64,000 bases of DNA from Clostridiales bacterium (GTDB lineage: Bacteria; Bacillota; Clostridia; Oscillospirales; Oscillospiraceae): the NCBI GenBank assembly GCA_022774865.1, contig JALFLH010000013.1, positions 1-64,000 of the forward strand. Reading direction: 5' to 3'. The notes beneath the pieces are model-generated. The model was not told the origin of the DNA. It saw only the letters and a program-made list of their open reading frames with translations, and ran no database searches. Below, piece by piece: positions 42,057 to 50,205 of the stretch. Every line of letters starts with the position of its first letter. The first letter of the stretch is position 1. A program made the position numbers and the translations under genes.

Positions 42057-43209
42057 GGCAGATCTCCTTCAGGGCATCCAGCGTTTTCTCCACCTGAGAC
42101 TGGGTATTCCACCAGCCGAAGGAAAACCGGATGGTGCCCGTGGGATAGGTGCCCAGCGTCCGGTGTGCCGCCGGGGCACAGTGCAGCCCGACCCGGGTCT
42201 GGATGCCGTAAACCGTGTCCAGTTCGAATGCCGCCTGCGACAGTTCTACGGCCAGCGTCTGGATGCTGACCACCCCGGTGCGGTTTTCGCAGTCCTTTTT
42301 CCCCACAATTCGCAAAAGTCCCTCCCGTTCCAGCCCTTTCAATTCCGCCAGAAACTGGGCGGTCAGTTCCAGCTCGTGTGCCCGTATCCGGTTGATGCCG
42401 GTTTCCTCCAGCCATTCCAGTCCCGCCTTCAGCCCCAGAATGCCGGGCAGATTCATGGTTCCCGGTTCGAAGCGGTCGGGCATAAAGGGCGGGATTTCCT
42501 CCGTGTGGCTGACCGATCCGGTGCCGCCGGAAAGCAGTGGCTCCAGCAGCGGCACCATGTCCTCCCGGAGCACGAAACCGCCCGTCCCCTGGGGGCCCAG
42601 CAGTCCCTTGTGCCCCGTAAAGGCCAGCGCGTCAATGTGCATCCGCTCCATATCAATCGGCCAGACACCCGCTGTCTGAGCGCAGTCCACCAGGAATTTC
42701 AGCCCGTGGGCTTGGGCAAATTCCCCCACCGCATCAACTGGCAGCAGCGTGCCGCAGACGTTGCTGGCATGGAGCATGGCGATCAGCTTTGTGTTTGGCT
42801 TCACCATGCGCTCCATCGCGGTCAGATCCAGCTCCCCGGTTTCGCTGCAGGGAATCCGGTCAAAGCTGACGCCCTTCGCTTCAAGCTGGCGCAGCGGCCG
42901 CATCATGGCGTTGTGCTCCATGGACGAAACCAGCACATGATCGCCCGGCTTCAGATAGCCCTTGAGAATCACGTTCAGGCTCTCCGTCACGTTTTTGGTA
43001 AACACCACATTTCTGCAGTCGCCGCCGTGAAACAGCGCTGCCAGCTTCTGCCGGGTGTCAAACACCGCTTCCTCCACATCATAGGCGCTTTCATAGCAGC
43101 CCCGGTTGATGTTGCTCCCGGCAGTCGTCATATATTCGTAGACACTGCGGGCAACCCTGTCTGGTTTGGGAAAGGTGGTGCTGGCATTGTCCAGATAGAT
43201 TCGGTCCAT
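42046..43209 (-). CDS. Class V aminotransferase, cysteine desulfurase/selenocysteine lyase-like
   Basis: PLP enzyme predicted to mobilise sulfur or selenium from cysteine or selenocysteine for the selenium pathway. The 387-residue protein starts MDRIYLDNASTTFPKP and has FTKNVTESLNVIL, VSSMEHNAMMRPLR, LVDCAQTAGVWPID, the PLP lysine (about 201) in FTGHKGLLGPQGTGG, and the reactive cysteine (about 344) in QTRVGLHCAPAAHRTLG. The upstream frame is open, but AGGAGG places the start at 43209. It precedes and overlaps the LysR gene and is divergent from yedE, so selenium supply is its likely role. Confidence 0.88.
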   Translation of the reverse strand: MDRIYLDNASTTFPKPDRVARSVYEYMTTAGSNINRGCYESAYDVEEAVFDTRQKLAALFHGGDCRNVVFTKNVTESLNVILKGYLKPGDHVLVSSMEHNAMMRPLRQLEAKGVSFDRIPCSETGELDLTAMERMVKPNTKLIAMLHASNVCGTLLPVDAVGEFAQAHGLKFLVDCAQTAGVWPIDMERMHIDALAFTGHKGLLGPQGTGGFVLREDMVPLLEPLLSGGTGSVSHTEEIPPFMPDRFEPGTMNLPGILGLKAGLEWLEETGINRIRAHELELTAQFLAELKGLEREGLLRIVGKKDCENRTGVVSIQTLAVELSQAAFELDTVYGIQTRVGLHCAPAAHRTLGTYPTGTIRFSFGWWNTQSQVEKTLDALKEICHGN

Positions 43210-43355
43210 ATCCCCGCCTCCTTTTCCCCGATCATAGCACAGATTTATTAAAAATACAAATAATTTTATCTGGATCATCAATAAATACTATTTCCGTTCC
43301 AATTCCGTCCGTGATATACTGAAATAGATCCAAAAAACAGATGGAGGTAGATTGG
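43210..43355. promoter_or_regulatory. Divergent regulatory region of the selenium genes
   Basis: A short AT-rich gap between the desulfurase-like gene (minus) and yedE (plus). It contains a plus-strand TATACT near 43314, a minus-strand TTGATG/TGTATT pair and several inverted AT-rich elements such as TTATT-N9-AATAA. A LysR site is expected here but is not certain. Confidence 0.4.
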
Positions 43356-44471
43356 ATGAAACTGAAAAACGAAAAACTTGCCATCATTCTGGCCGGTCTG
43401 GCCATCGGAGTCATTGCCGTGCTGCTGGTGCTGTTCGGCAATCCCACCAATATGGGCTTCTGCATTGCCTGCTTCCTGCGGGACACCGCCGGCGGTCTGA
43501 AGCTGCACACCGCCGCCGTCGTCCAGTACGTCCGGCCCGAAATTATCGGTCTGGTTCTGGGTAGCTTCCTGATGGCCTGCCTGAAAAAGGAATGGGCGCC
43601 CAAGGGCGGCTCCGCGCCTCTGACCCGGTTTATTCTGGGCTTTTTCGTCATGGTAGGCTGTCTGGCATTTCTGGGCTGTCCCTTCCGCATGATTCTCCGG
43701 CTGGCGGGCGGCGATCTGAACGCCCTGTTTGGCCTGCTGGGCTTTGTGGGCGGCATTCTGGCCGGTGTGTTCTTCCTGAACAAGGGCTATTCCCTGAAGC
43801 GTACTTACAGGCAGCCCAGACTGGAGGGCATGGCGTTTCCCATCGTTCAGGTGGTCATTCTGGTCATTCTGGTCTTTTTCTCCTCCCTGCTGGCATTCTC
43901 CGAGTCCGGCCCCGGCTCCAAGCATGCCCCCGTTCTCATCTCTCTGGCAGCCGGTTTGATTGTGGGCGCGCTGGCGCAGCGCACCCGTCTGTGCATGGTG
44001 GGCGGCATCCGGGACGCGGTGCTGTTCCGGGAAAGCAAGCTGCTGCTGGGCTTCATCGCCATCTTTGTGGCGGCGCTGGCCGGCAACCTGATTCTCAACG
44101 CCGCCACCGATACCACCTTCTTCAAGCTGGGCTTTGAGAGCCAGCCAATCTCCCACAGCGCTCAGCTCTGGAACGTGCTGGGCATGGCGCTGGCCGGCTT
44201 CGGCTGCACCCTGCTGGGCGGCTGTCCCCTGCGTCAGCTCATTCTGGCAGGCGAGGGCAACACCGACTCCGCCATCGCCGTGCTGGGTCTGATCGCCGGC
44301 GCGGCCTTCAGCCACAACTTTGGTCTGGCCGGCGCCGCTGACTCCGTGGTGGACGGCGTGTACAAGGTTGGCGGCCCCGGAGCGAACGGCAAGGTCGCAG
44401 TCATCGCGGGTCTGGTAATCGTCACCGTGATTGCCTGCGTCAACACCTTTGGCAAAAAGGAGGAAGTGTAA
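43356..44471 (+). CDS. yedE: YedE-family selenium-metabolism membrane protein
   Basis: A 371-residue integral membrane protein with about 10 helices, of the YeeE/YedE group linked to selenium use and thought to import a selenium or sulfur compound. The two-fold repeated pore motifs with cysteines are visible: GFCIACFLRDTAGGLKLHT with VGCLAFLGCPFRMILRLAGG in the first half, and RTRLCMVGGIRDAVLFRE with GCTLLGGCPLRQLILAGEGN in the second. GGAGG precedes the ATG at 43356. The TusA-like gene starts immediately after its stop. Transport direction and substrate are inferred. Confidence 0.9.
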   Translation: MKLKNEKLAIILAGLAIGVIAVLLVLFGNPTNMGFCIACFLRDTAGGLKLHTAAVVQYVRPEIIGLVLGSFLMACLKKEWAPKGGSAPLTRFILGFFVMVGCLAFLGCPFRMILRLAGGDLNALFGLLGFVGGILAGVFFLNKGYSLKRTYRQPRLEGMAFPIVQVVILVILVFFSSLLAFSESGPGSKHAPVLISLAAGLIVGALAQRTRLCMVGGIRDAVLFRESKLLLGFIAIFVAALAGNLILNAATDTTFFKLGFESQPISHSAQLWNVLGMALAGFGCTLLGGCPLRQLILAGEGNTDSAIAVLGLIAGAAFSHNFGLAGAADSVVDGVYKVGGPGANGKVAVIAGLVIVTVIACVNTFGKKEEV

Positions 44472-44678
44472 ATGAAGCATCTGGACGCGAGAGGGCTTTC
44501 CTGCCCCGAACCCGTGGTCATGATCCGCAAGGCCATGATGAGCGGTGAAAGGGCGTACGAAATCGTGGTGGATAACGTCACCTCCAAGGAGAACGTCACC
44601 CGCTACGCCGAGCATCAGGGCTATACCGTTTCCGTCTGTCAATCCGGAAGCGAATTCACCCTGCAGATTCAGAAATAA
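44472..44678 (+). CDS. TusA/SirA-like sulfurtransferase domain protein (YedF N-terminal type)
   Basis: A 68-residue TusA-fold protein. It has the family signature LDARGLSCPEPVVMIRKAM with the persulfide/perselenide-carrying Cys near residue 11, and a C-terminal strand pair. In selenium clusters YedF usually has a second C-terminal domain; this protein has only the TusA part, and a separate DUF3343 gene follows. Its likely role is shuttling selenium from the desulfurase to SelD. The ATG directly abuts the yedE stop codon. Confidence 0.88.
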   Translation: MKHLDARGLSCPEPVVMIRKAMMSGERAYEIVVDNVTSKENVTRYAEHQGYTVSVCQSGSEFTLQIQK

Positions 44679-44690
44679 GGAACACCGGTC

Positions 44691-44936
44691 ATGACCTGTA
44701 TTGCCACTTTTTTCTCCCATTTTGGAGCCATTCGCTTCAAAAAGCTCTGCCAGAATCGGCTCTGGCCTGCCGTTGTGATGCCGGTGCCCCGGAACTTAAG
44801 CAGTAGCTGCGGCACCTGTGTCCGCTATGAGGGAGATGCGCTCTGCCCCGCGGCGGAGATCCCGGAGGAAGTGGAGCAGATCGTGGAAATCACCGATCAG
44901 GGCTATGTCTGCCGCTACCGGGCATCGGACAGCTAG
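44691..44936 (+). CDS. DUF3343 family putative Se/S carrier protein
   Basis: An 81-residue protein with the DUF3343 pattern: an N-terminal TCIATFFSHFGAIRFKKLC and a central VMPVPRNLSSSCGTCVRYEG, where the CGTC pair could carry selenium or sulfur. The family is strongly associated with selenium genes but its chemistry is not settled. It lies 12 bases after the TusA-like gene and 10 bases before selD, so it is part of the same transcript. Confidence 0.85.
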   Translation: MTCIATFFSHFGAIRFKKLCQNRLWPAVVMPVPRNLSSSCGTCVRYEGDALCPAAEIPEEVEQIVEITDQGYVCRYRASDS

Positions 44937-44946
44937 GAGGAACACC

Positions 44947-45984
44947 ATGGAAACCCAAGTGAAACTGACCAAGCTGGCCAAGTGCGCCGGCTGCGGCGCG
45001 AAGGTTGGCGCCGGGACGCTGGTGCATATGCTGGAGGGCTTCAAAACCCACACCGACCCCCGGTTGATCGTGGGCTACGACAAGTCGGATGACGCCAGCG
45101 TCTATGTCATCGACCGGGACACCGCACTGGTGCAGACCACGGATTTCTTTCCCCCCATTGTGGACGATCCCTATCTCTACGGACAGATTGCCGCCGCCAA
45201 CGCCCTGAGCGATGTATACGCCATGGGCGGCCAGCCCAAGCTGGCGCTGAACATTCTGTGCATTTCCGAAGCCATGGACGGCGCTGCCGTGCAGGAGATT
45301 CTCCGGGGCGGCTACGACAAGGCCTATGAGGCGGGCGCCATCATCACCGGCGGCCACACCATCCACGGTGCGGAACCGATCTACGGTCTGGCCGTCTCGG
45401 GCTTTGTCCGGCCGGATAAGGTGCTGACCAATTCCGGCGCCCAGCCGGGGGACGCGCTGATTCTGACCAAGCCCCTGGGCATCGGCATTCTGACCACCGC
45501 CGCCAAGGCGGGAATGGTGGAAAAGCCCGTGCTGGATCGGATCTACGCCCAGATGGCCACGCTGAACAAAACCGCCCGGGACATTATGGTTCAGTACCCA
45601 GCTCATAGCTGCACGGATGTCACCGGGTTCTCCCTGCTGGGTCACAGCTATGAGATGGCGCAGGGCAGCGGCGTGACGCTGCACATCGACGCGGCGCGGG
45701 TGCCCTATCATTCCGAGGCCTATGAATTGGCTGAAATGGGCTTCATCCCCGCCGGTGCCTACCGCAACCGGGAATACGCCGGAGCCGGTGTAAAAGTTGT
45801 CGGCGATGTGACCCGTGCCGCTCAGGATATCCTTTATGATCCCCAGACCAGCGGCGGTCTGCTGATCGCCATGCCCCAAAAGGACGCGGAAGCGTGCCTT
45901 GCCGAAATGCGGAACGCAATTCCCGCCGCTGCCATTATCGGCCATGTCACCGAGCCGCTGGACGCGGCGATCTATCTCACCTGA
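44947..45984 (+). CDS. selD: Selenide, water dikinase (selenophosphate synthase)
   Basis: Makes selenophosphate from selenide and ATP, the selenium donor for selenocysteine, selenouridine and the selenium cofactor. The 345-residue protein has the catalytic Cys16 and Lys19 in LAKCAGCGAKVG; the position is Cys, not selenocysteine. Asp-rich ATP/Mg sites are in VQTTDFFPPIVDDPY and CTDVTGFSLLGHSYEMA, with GGHTIHGAEPIYGLAVSG and DPQTSGGLLIAMP. AGGAGG lies six bases before the ATG. It is the last gene of the yedE operon and is followed by a terminator. Confidence 0.95.
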   Translation: METQVKLTKLAKCAGCGAKVGAGTLVHMLEGFKTHTDPRLIVGYDKSDDASVYVIDRDTALVQTTDFFPPIVDDPYLYGQIAAANALSDVYAMGGQPKLALNILCISEAMDGAAVQEILRGGYDKAYEAGAIITGGHTIHGAEPIYGLAVSGFVRPDKVLTNSGAQPGDALILTKPLGIGILTTAAKAGMVEKPVLDRIYAQMATLNKTARDIMVQYPAHSCTDVTGFSLLGHSYEMAQGSGVTLHIDAARVPYHSEAYELAEMGFIPAGAYRNREYAGAGVKVVGDVTRAAQDILYDPQTSGGLLIAMPQKDAEACLAEMRNAIPAAAIIGHVTEPLDAAIYLT

Positions 45985-46017
45985 CAAGCACCGACCGCAC
46001 CGGCTGACAAAGCAGCA

Positions 46018-46058
46018 GCCCCCTGATGTCGTTTCCCGACATCAGGGGGCATTCATTT
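46018..46058 (+). terminator. Terminator of the yedE-selD operon
   Basis: A perfect 14-bp stem (46018-46031 with 46037-46050) followed by ATTCATTTTCC. It may also stop the convergent ridA transcript. Confidence 0.85.
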
Positions 46059-46110
46059 TCCGATCCGGTTTTCCCGGATATCGTCACATTCCACCCATTA
46101 TCCGTGGGTT

Positions 46111-46491
46111 TTATTTCACCGCCACGCACTCGATTTCCACCAGTGCGTTCTTCGGCAGGGCGGCAACCTGAAAGGCGGCGCGGGCGGGGAAGGGGGCGGT
46201 GAAGAACTCGGCATAGACCGCGTTCATGGCGGCAAAGTCGGCAATGTCCGCAAGCAGAACGGTGGTCTTGACCACGTCCGTCATGGAATAGCCGGCCCCG
46301 GCCAGAATGCTTCGGATGTTGGTCAGGCTCTGGCGGGTCTGGGCAGCGATGTCCGCTCCGGCGAAAGCACCGGTGGCGGGGTCAATGGGAAGCTGGCCGG
46401 AGACATAGATGGTGTTTCCTGCCTGAATGGCCTGCGAGTAGGGGCCGATGGCGGCGGGGGCGTTTTCGGTGTGAATCGCGGTATTGCTCAT
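46111..46491 (-). CDS. ridA: RidA-family reactive intermediate deaminase
   Basis: A 126-residue YjgF/YER057c/UK114-family protein that hydrolyses 2-aminoacrylate and other enamine/imine products of PLP enzymes. It shows [28 protein letters not shown], the conserved [15 protein letters not shown] and the substrate-binding Arg and Glu in [26 protein letters not shown] precedes the ATG. It is 23 bases after hyuA and last in the arcC-hyuA-ridA group. The obvious source of 2-aminoacrylate is the diaminopropionate ammonia-lyase encoded nearby (inference). Confidence 0.94.
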   Translation of the reverse strand: MSNTAIHTENAPAAIGPYSQAIQAGNTIYVSGQLPIDPATGAFAGADIAAQTRQSLTNIRSILAGAGYSMTDVVKTTVLLADIADFAAMNAVYAEFFTAPFPARAAFQVAALPKNALVEIECVAVK

Positions 46492-46514
46492 AGTAAAAAC
46501 TCCTTTTCATAAAA

Positions 46515-47873
46515 TCAGGTTTTTGTTTTGACAAACTGGCCGGCGATGGCGCCGGTGGGTTCTCCGTTCTCCGCGGCCAGAACGCCGTTCACATAGACGT
46601 ATTTAACTTGTCCGGCGGCCCGGAAGCCCTCGTAGGGAGTATAGTCCACATTCTGGTGCTGGTTTCCGGCAGAAATTGTCCAGGTTTGATTGGGATTCCA
46701 GACCGTGACATCCGCGTCGGAGCCGGGCAGCAGCGCGCCCTTCCGGGGGTACAGGTGGAACAGCTTCGCCACATTCTCACTCATGAGACGGGACAGTTCC
46801 ACATAGGAAAGGGTATCCCGGAAGCTGGTGAGCATGAGCGTGGGGCGGTGCTCCACGCCGGGGCCGCCGTTGGGAATCCGGGTGAAATCATCCCGGCCAA
46901 GGGTTTTCTGCCCGTGAAAGTTGAAACTGCAATGGTCGGTGGCAATGGTGTTGATCTCTCCGTTTACAACCGCTTCCCGCAGCGCCTGCACATCGGACGC
47001 CTTGCGCAGAGGCGGACTCATGACGTACTTGGCGCCCTCGAAATCGGGCAGGCCGTACACGCTGTCCTCCAGCAGCAGATACTGGGGGCAGGTCTCGGCG
47101 TACACGGTCTGGCCGCGCTGCCGGGCTCTGCGCACTTCCTCCAGACCCAGTTCACTGGACAGGTGCACCACATGGACGGGCGCGTCCGCCAGTCTGCCAA
47201 GCCAGCACAGCCGGTCGATGGCTTCGGCCTCCACCTCTGCGGGGCGGCTGACGGGGTGCGCCGCCGGGCCGGTGTTGCCTTTGGCCAGCTCCAGCTTTTG
47301 CAGCGCGTTGACCACTGGGCCATTTTCACAGTGGACACCGATGATGCCGCCGATGGGCTTCAGGCTTTTCAGAATATCCAGCAGCTCGGCGTCGCTGACC
47401 CGCAGGTTGTCATAGGCGAAATAGGCCTTGAAGGAGGTGACGCCTGCCTCCCGCATGAGGGGAAGCTCGGCCTTTGTCCGGTCGTTCCAGTCGGTGATGG
47501 CCATATGGAACGCGTAGTTACAACTGGAGACTCCCTCCGCCATGCCTTTCCAGACATCCAGCGCGTGCATCAGGGTGCCGCCCTTATCCTGGGTAGCGAA
47601 GTCAATGATGGTGGTGGTGCCGCCGCAGACCGCCGCCCGGGTGCCGGTTTCAAAGTTGTCGGCGGTGTTGGTGACGCCGTTGTTCAGATCCAGATGGGTG
47701 TGTCCGTCAATAAAGCCGGGAAACACGATGCACCCGCCCACATCCACAGCCGTATCTCCGCTGCCGGCGGGGATATGCGCCGCAATCCGGGCGATTTTGC
47801 CGTCCTCCATGGCCAGATCCCCCCGGAACAGGCCGTTGGGTGTGACCAGAGTACCATTTTTCAGAATCGTCAT
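46515..47873 (-). CDS. hyuA: Dihydropyrimidinase/hydantoinase-type amidohydrolase
   Basis: Cyclic amidohydrolase of 452 residues that opens a ring amide, of the D-hydantoinase group found in selenium/purine gene clusters. Zinc ligands are in GFIDGHTHLDLNNG; the carboxylated lysine is in GVTSFKAYFAYDN; further ligands are in VHCENG, VVHLSSE and the catalytic Asp in NTIATDHCSFNFHG. The ATG at 47873 follows AAAGGCGG. It lies between carbamate kinase and RidA genes. Its real substrate here is probably a purine-ring fragment (inference from published work linking hyuA with anaerobic uric acid breakdown). Confidence 0.9.
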   Translation of the reverse strand: MTILKNGTLVTPNGLFRGDLAMEDGKIARIAAHIPAGSGDTAVDVGGCIVFPGFIDGHTHLDLNNGVTNTADNFETGTRAAVCGGTTTIIDFATQDKGGTLMHALDVWKGMAEGVSSCNYAFHMAITDWNDRTKAELPLMREAGVTSFKAYFAYDNLRVSDAELLDILKSLKPIGGIIGVHCENGPVVNALQKLELAKGNTGPAAHPVSRPAEVEAEAIDRLCWLGRLADAPVHVVHLSSELGLEEVRRARQRGQTVYAETCPQYLLLEDSVYGLPDFEGAKYVMSPPLRKASDVQALREAVVNGEINTIATDHCSFNFHGQKTLGRDDFTRIPNGGPGVEHRPTLMLTSFRDTLSYVELSRLMSENVAKLFHLYPRKGALLPGSDADVTVWNPNQTWTISAGNQHQNVDYTPYEGFRAAGQVKYVYVNGVLAAENGEPTGAIAGQFVKTKT

Positions 47874-47936
47874 CGGGAATACCGCCTTTCTGATAATCAG
47901 TCCGCCCACCGGAAGGGGTGCGTGGGCTGATGGAAA

Positions 47937-48878
47937 TTACATATGAATTGAAGTACCGGTTCTGCCGGCAATGCCGTCCTTGGCCTTGTCCAGCAGGGTA
48001 ATCAGCGCCGTACGTCCGGGCGCGGACTGGGCAAATTCCACCGCGGCCTGCACCTTGGGCAGCATGGAGCCGGGGGCGAACTCACCCGCGTCGATGTACT
48101 TCTGCGCCTGCGCGGGCGTCAGATCGGACAGCCACTCCACCTCCGGCGTTCCGAAGTGGATGGCAACCTTCTCCACGGCGGTCAGAATAATCAGGCAATC
48201 CGCGTTGAGCTGCTTGGCCAGCACGCAGGAGGCGAAGTCCTTGTCGATGACGGCGGCCGCGCCCTTCAGGTGATGACCCTCGGTGCGGAATACGGGAATA
48301 CCGCCGCCGCCGCAGGCGATGACCACATGGTCGGACTCCACCAGAGAACGGATGGTGTCCAGCTCCACGATGCTCACGGGACGGGGCGAGGCCACGACCC
48401 GGCGGTAGCCCCGGCCGGCGTCCTCCACCACGGTATAGTCCCGCTCCCGCACCAGCGCGTCGGCTTCTTCCTTGCACATAAACGCGCCGATGGGCTTGGT
48501 GGGGTGATGGAACGCGGGATCTGCCGGGTCCACCTCCACCTGCGTCAGGACGGTGGACACGCCTTTGTTCAGCCCGCGGTCCAGCATTTCCTCCCGCAGG
48601 GCGTTCTGCAGGTCGTAGCCGATGTAGCCCTGACTCATGGCCACGCAGACGGACAGGGGACAGGGAATATATTTTTCGGGATTGGAACGGGTCAGCTCCG
48701 TCATGGCATTCTGAATCATACCAACCTGGGGGCCGTTGCCATGGGCAATTACAACCTCATGGCCTTCTTCAATCAAATCAACGATGGCTTTGGCGGTGTG
48801 CTTCACGGCCTGCATCTGCTCCGGCAGATTGCTGCCCAGCGCGTTACCGCCCAGCGCGATCACAATACGCTTACCCAT
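47937..48878 (-). CDS. arcC: Carbamate kinase
   Basis: Transfers phosphate from carbamoyl phosphate to ADP, giving ATP, CO2 and ammonia in the catabolic direction. The 313-residue amino-acid-kinase-fold protein shows KRIVIALGGNALGS, EVVIAHGNGPQVGMIQNAM, ASPRPVSIVELDTI, VIACGGGGIPVF and a DKDFASCVLAKQL block. GAGGTG lies before the ATG. With the YgeW carbamoyltransferase encoded upstream it could form an energy-recovery pair like that of arginine fermentation. hyuA begins 63 bases downstream. Confidence 0.95.
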   Translation of the reverse strand: MGKRIVIALGGNALGSNLPEQMQAVKHTAKAIVDLIEEGHEVVIAHGNGPQVGMIQNAMTELTRSNPEKYIPCPLSVCVAMSQGYIGYDLQNALREEMLDRGLNKGVSTVLTQVEVDPADPAFHHPTKPIGAFMCKEEADALVRERDYTVVEDAGRGYRRVVASPRPVSIVELDTIRSLVESDHVVIACGGGGIPVFRTEGHHLKGAAAVIDKDFASCVLAKQLNADCLIILTAVEKVAIHFGTPEVEWLSDLTPAQAQKYIDAGEFAPGSMLPKVQAAVEFAQSAPGRTALITLLDKAKDGIAGRTGTSIHM

Positions 48879-48891
48879 TTTTACACCTCAT

Positions 48892-48920
48892 ATTATAGTC
48901 AGTCGGGATGAAAATAGCAA
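48892..48920 (-). promoter_or_regulatory. Promoter-like sequence immediately upstream of arcC
   Basis: On the minus strand TTGCTA (48915-48920) and TATAAT (48892-48897), spacer 17. A start near 48885 would fall inside or after the ribosome site (48886-48889) and leave only about seven leader bases, so its use for arcC is doubtful. Confidence 0.4.
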
Positions 48921-48922
48921 TA

Positions 48923-48955
48923 GCCCGCACACAGCAACCTGCGGCGTGTACGGGC
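48923..48955 (-). terminator. Hairpin after ygeW
   Basis: A 10-bp stem with one wobble (GCCCGTACAC with GTGTGCGGGC on the minus strand), followed by TATTGCTATTTTC. It is a probable weak terminator that separates ygeW from arcC, allowing read-through. Confidence 0.55.
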
Positions 48956-48975
48956 CATTTCGCCATTAAGCGGGA

Positions 48976-50175
48976 TTACTTCTGAAACCAGCGGGGCGTG
49001 CCGCGCTCTTCCAGCGCTTTCAGGGTCGCCTGGGGATTCTTGACCTTGGCCAGCAGGATCATGGCGGCGATGATGTACGGCTTGAAGGAGGCTTCCTTGT
49101 ACAGCGGGTCGCGGTAACGGTCAAATACGGAGGCTTCCACTTCGCCATCCACGCAGGAAACGCCGTTGATGTCGGCGGGCAGGCAGTGCAGATACAGCGC
49201 CTTGCCATTCTTGGTGGTGGCCATCAGCTCCTCGGTGCAGCACCAGTCCTTGTGCTCGGCGTTCTGCGCCAGCAGTTCCTTCTCCAGTGCCTTGATGCCG
49301 GCGGTGTCGCCCTCGGCGTACAGGTTGGTGCGCTTCTCCATGGCGGCGAAGGGCGCCCAGGACTTGGGGTAGACGATATCGGCGTCCTTGAAGGCCTCGG
49401 CCATGGAATTGACCTTGGTGAAGCTGCCGCCGGAAGCGGCCGCGTTCTTCTTTGCCACTTCCTCAACCTCGGGCATGACCTCGTAGCCATCGGGGTGTGC
49501 CAGAACCACGTCCATGCCGAAGCGGGTCATCAGGCCGATGACACCCTGGGGAACGGACAGGGGCTTGCCATAGGAGGGAGAGTAAGCCCAGGTCATGGCA
49601 ATCTTCTTGCCCTTCAGGTTTTCCACGCCGCCGAACTCGTGGATGATGTGCAGCATATCGGCCATGCACTGGGTGGGATGGTCGATGTCGCACTGCAGGT
49701 TCACCAGCGTGGGCTTCTGCTCCAGTACGCCGTCCCGGTTGCCCGCAGTAACGGCATCCATGAACTGATGCATATAGGCGTTGCCCTTGCCGATGTACAT
49801 ATCGTCCCGGATGCCGATCACATCAGCCATGAAGGAGACCATGTTGGCGGTTTCCCGGACGGTTTCGCCATGGGCGATCTGGCTTTTGCCCTCGTCCAGA
49901 TCCTGCACTTCCAGACCCAGCAGATTGCAGGCGGAGGCGAAGGAGAAGCGGGTACGGGTGGAGTTGTCCCGGAACAGGGAGATGCCCAGACCGGACTCGA
50001 AAATCTTGGTGGAGATGTTGTGCTCACGCATATAGCGCAGGGCGTCGGCCACGGTGAAGACGGCTTCCAGCTCGTCGTCGGTCTTTTCCCAGGTCAGGAA
50101 AAAGTCGCCGTTGTACATATCCTTGAAATTCAGGGCGTTCAGCTTGTCAATATAGGTCTGCAAAGTCTTATCCAT
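48976..50175 (-). CDS. ygeW: YgeW-type knotted carbamoyltransferase
   Basis: A 399-residue member of the aspartate/ornithine carbamoyltransferase superfamily. The carbamoyl-phosphate loop is LFRDNSTRTRFSFASACN, with the HPTQCMADMLHI motif and the C-terminal LHCLPADINGVSC. The amino-acid-binding regions differ from ArgF and PyrB, and the real YgeW substrate is not established. It follows ygeY by 30 bases and precedes arcC, so it may produce carbamoyl phosphate by phosphorolysis of a ureido compound from purine breakdown (inference). Confidence 0.93.
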   Translation of the reverse strand: MDKTLQTYIDKLNALNFKDMYNGDFFLTWEKTDDELEAVFTVADALRYMREHNISTKIFESGLGISLFRDNSTRTRFSFASACNLLGLEVQDLDEGKSQIAHGETVRETANMVSFMADVIGIRDDMYIGKGNAYMHQFMDAVTAGNRDGVLEQKPTLVNLQCDIDHPTQCMADMLHIIHEFGGVENLKGKKIAMTWAYSPSYGKPLSVPQGVIGLMTRFGMDVVLAHPDGYEVMPEVEEVAKKNAAASGGSFTKVNSMAEAFKDADIVYPKSWAPFAAMEKRTNLYAEGDTAGIKALEKELLAQNAEHKDWCCTEELMATTKNGKALYLHCLPADINGVSCVDGEVEASVFDRYRDPLYKEASFKPYIIAAMILLAKVKNPQATLKALEERGTPRWFQK

Positions 50176-50205
50176 GATTGAATCTCTCCTTTGTTTGAAT
50201 ATCTG

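Noticed and set aside
44947-45984. SelD as a selenoprotein
   Set aside because: The active-site position is a normal Cys codon and no in-frame TGA needs to be read through.
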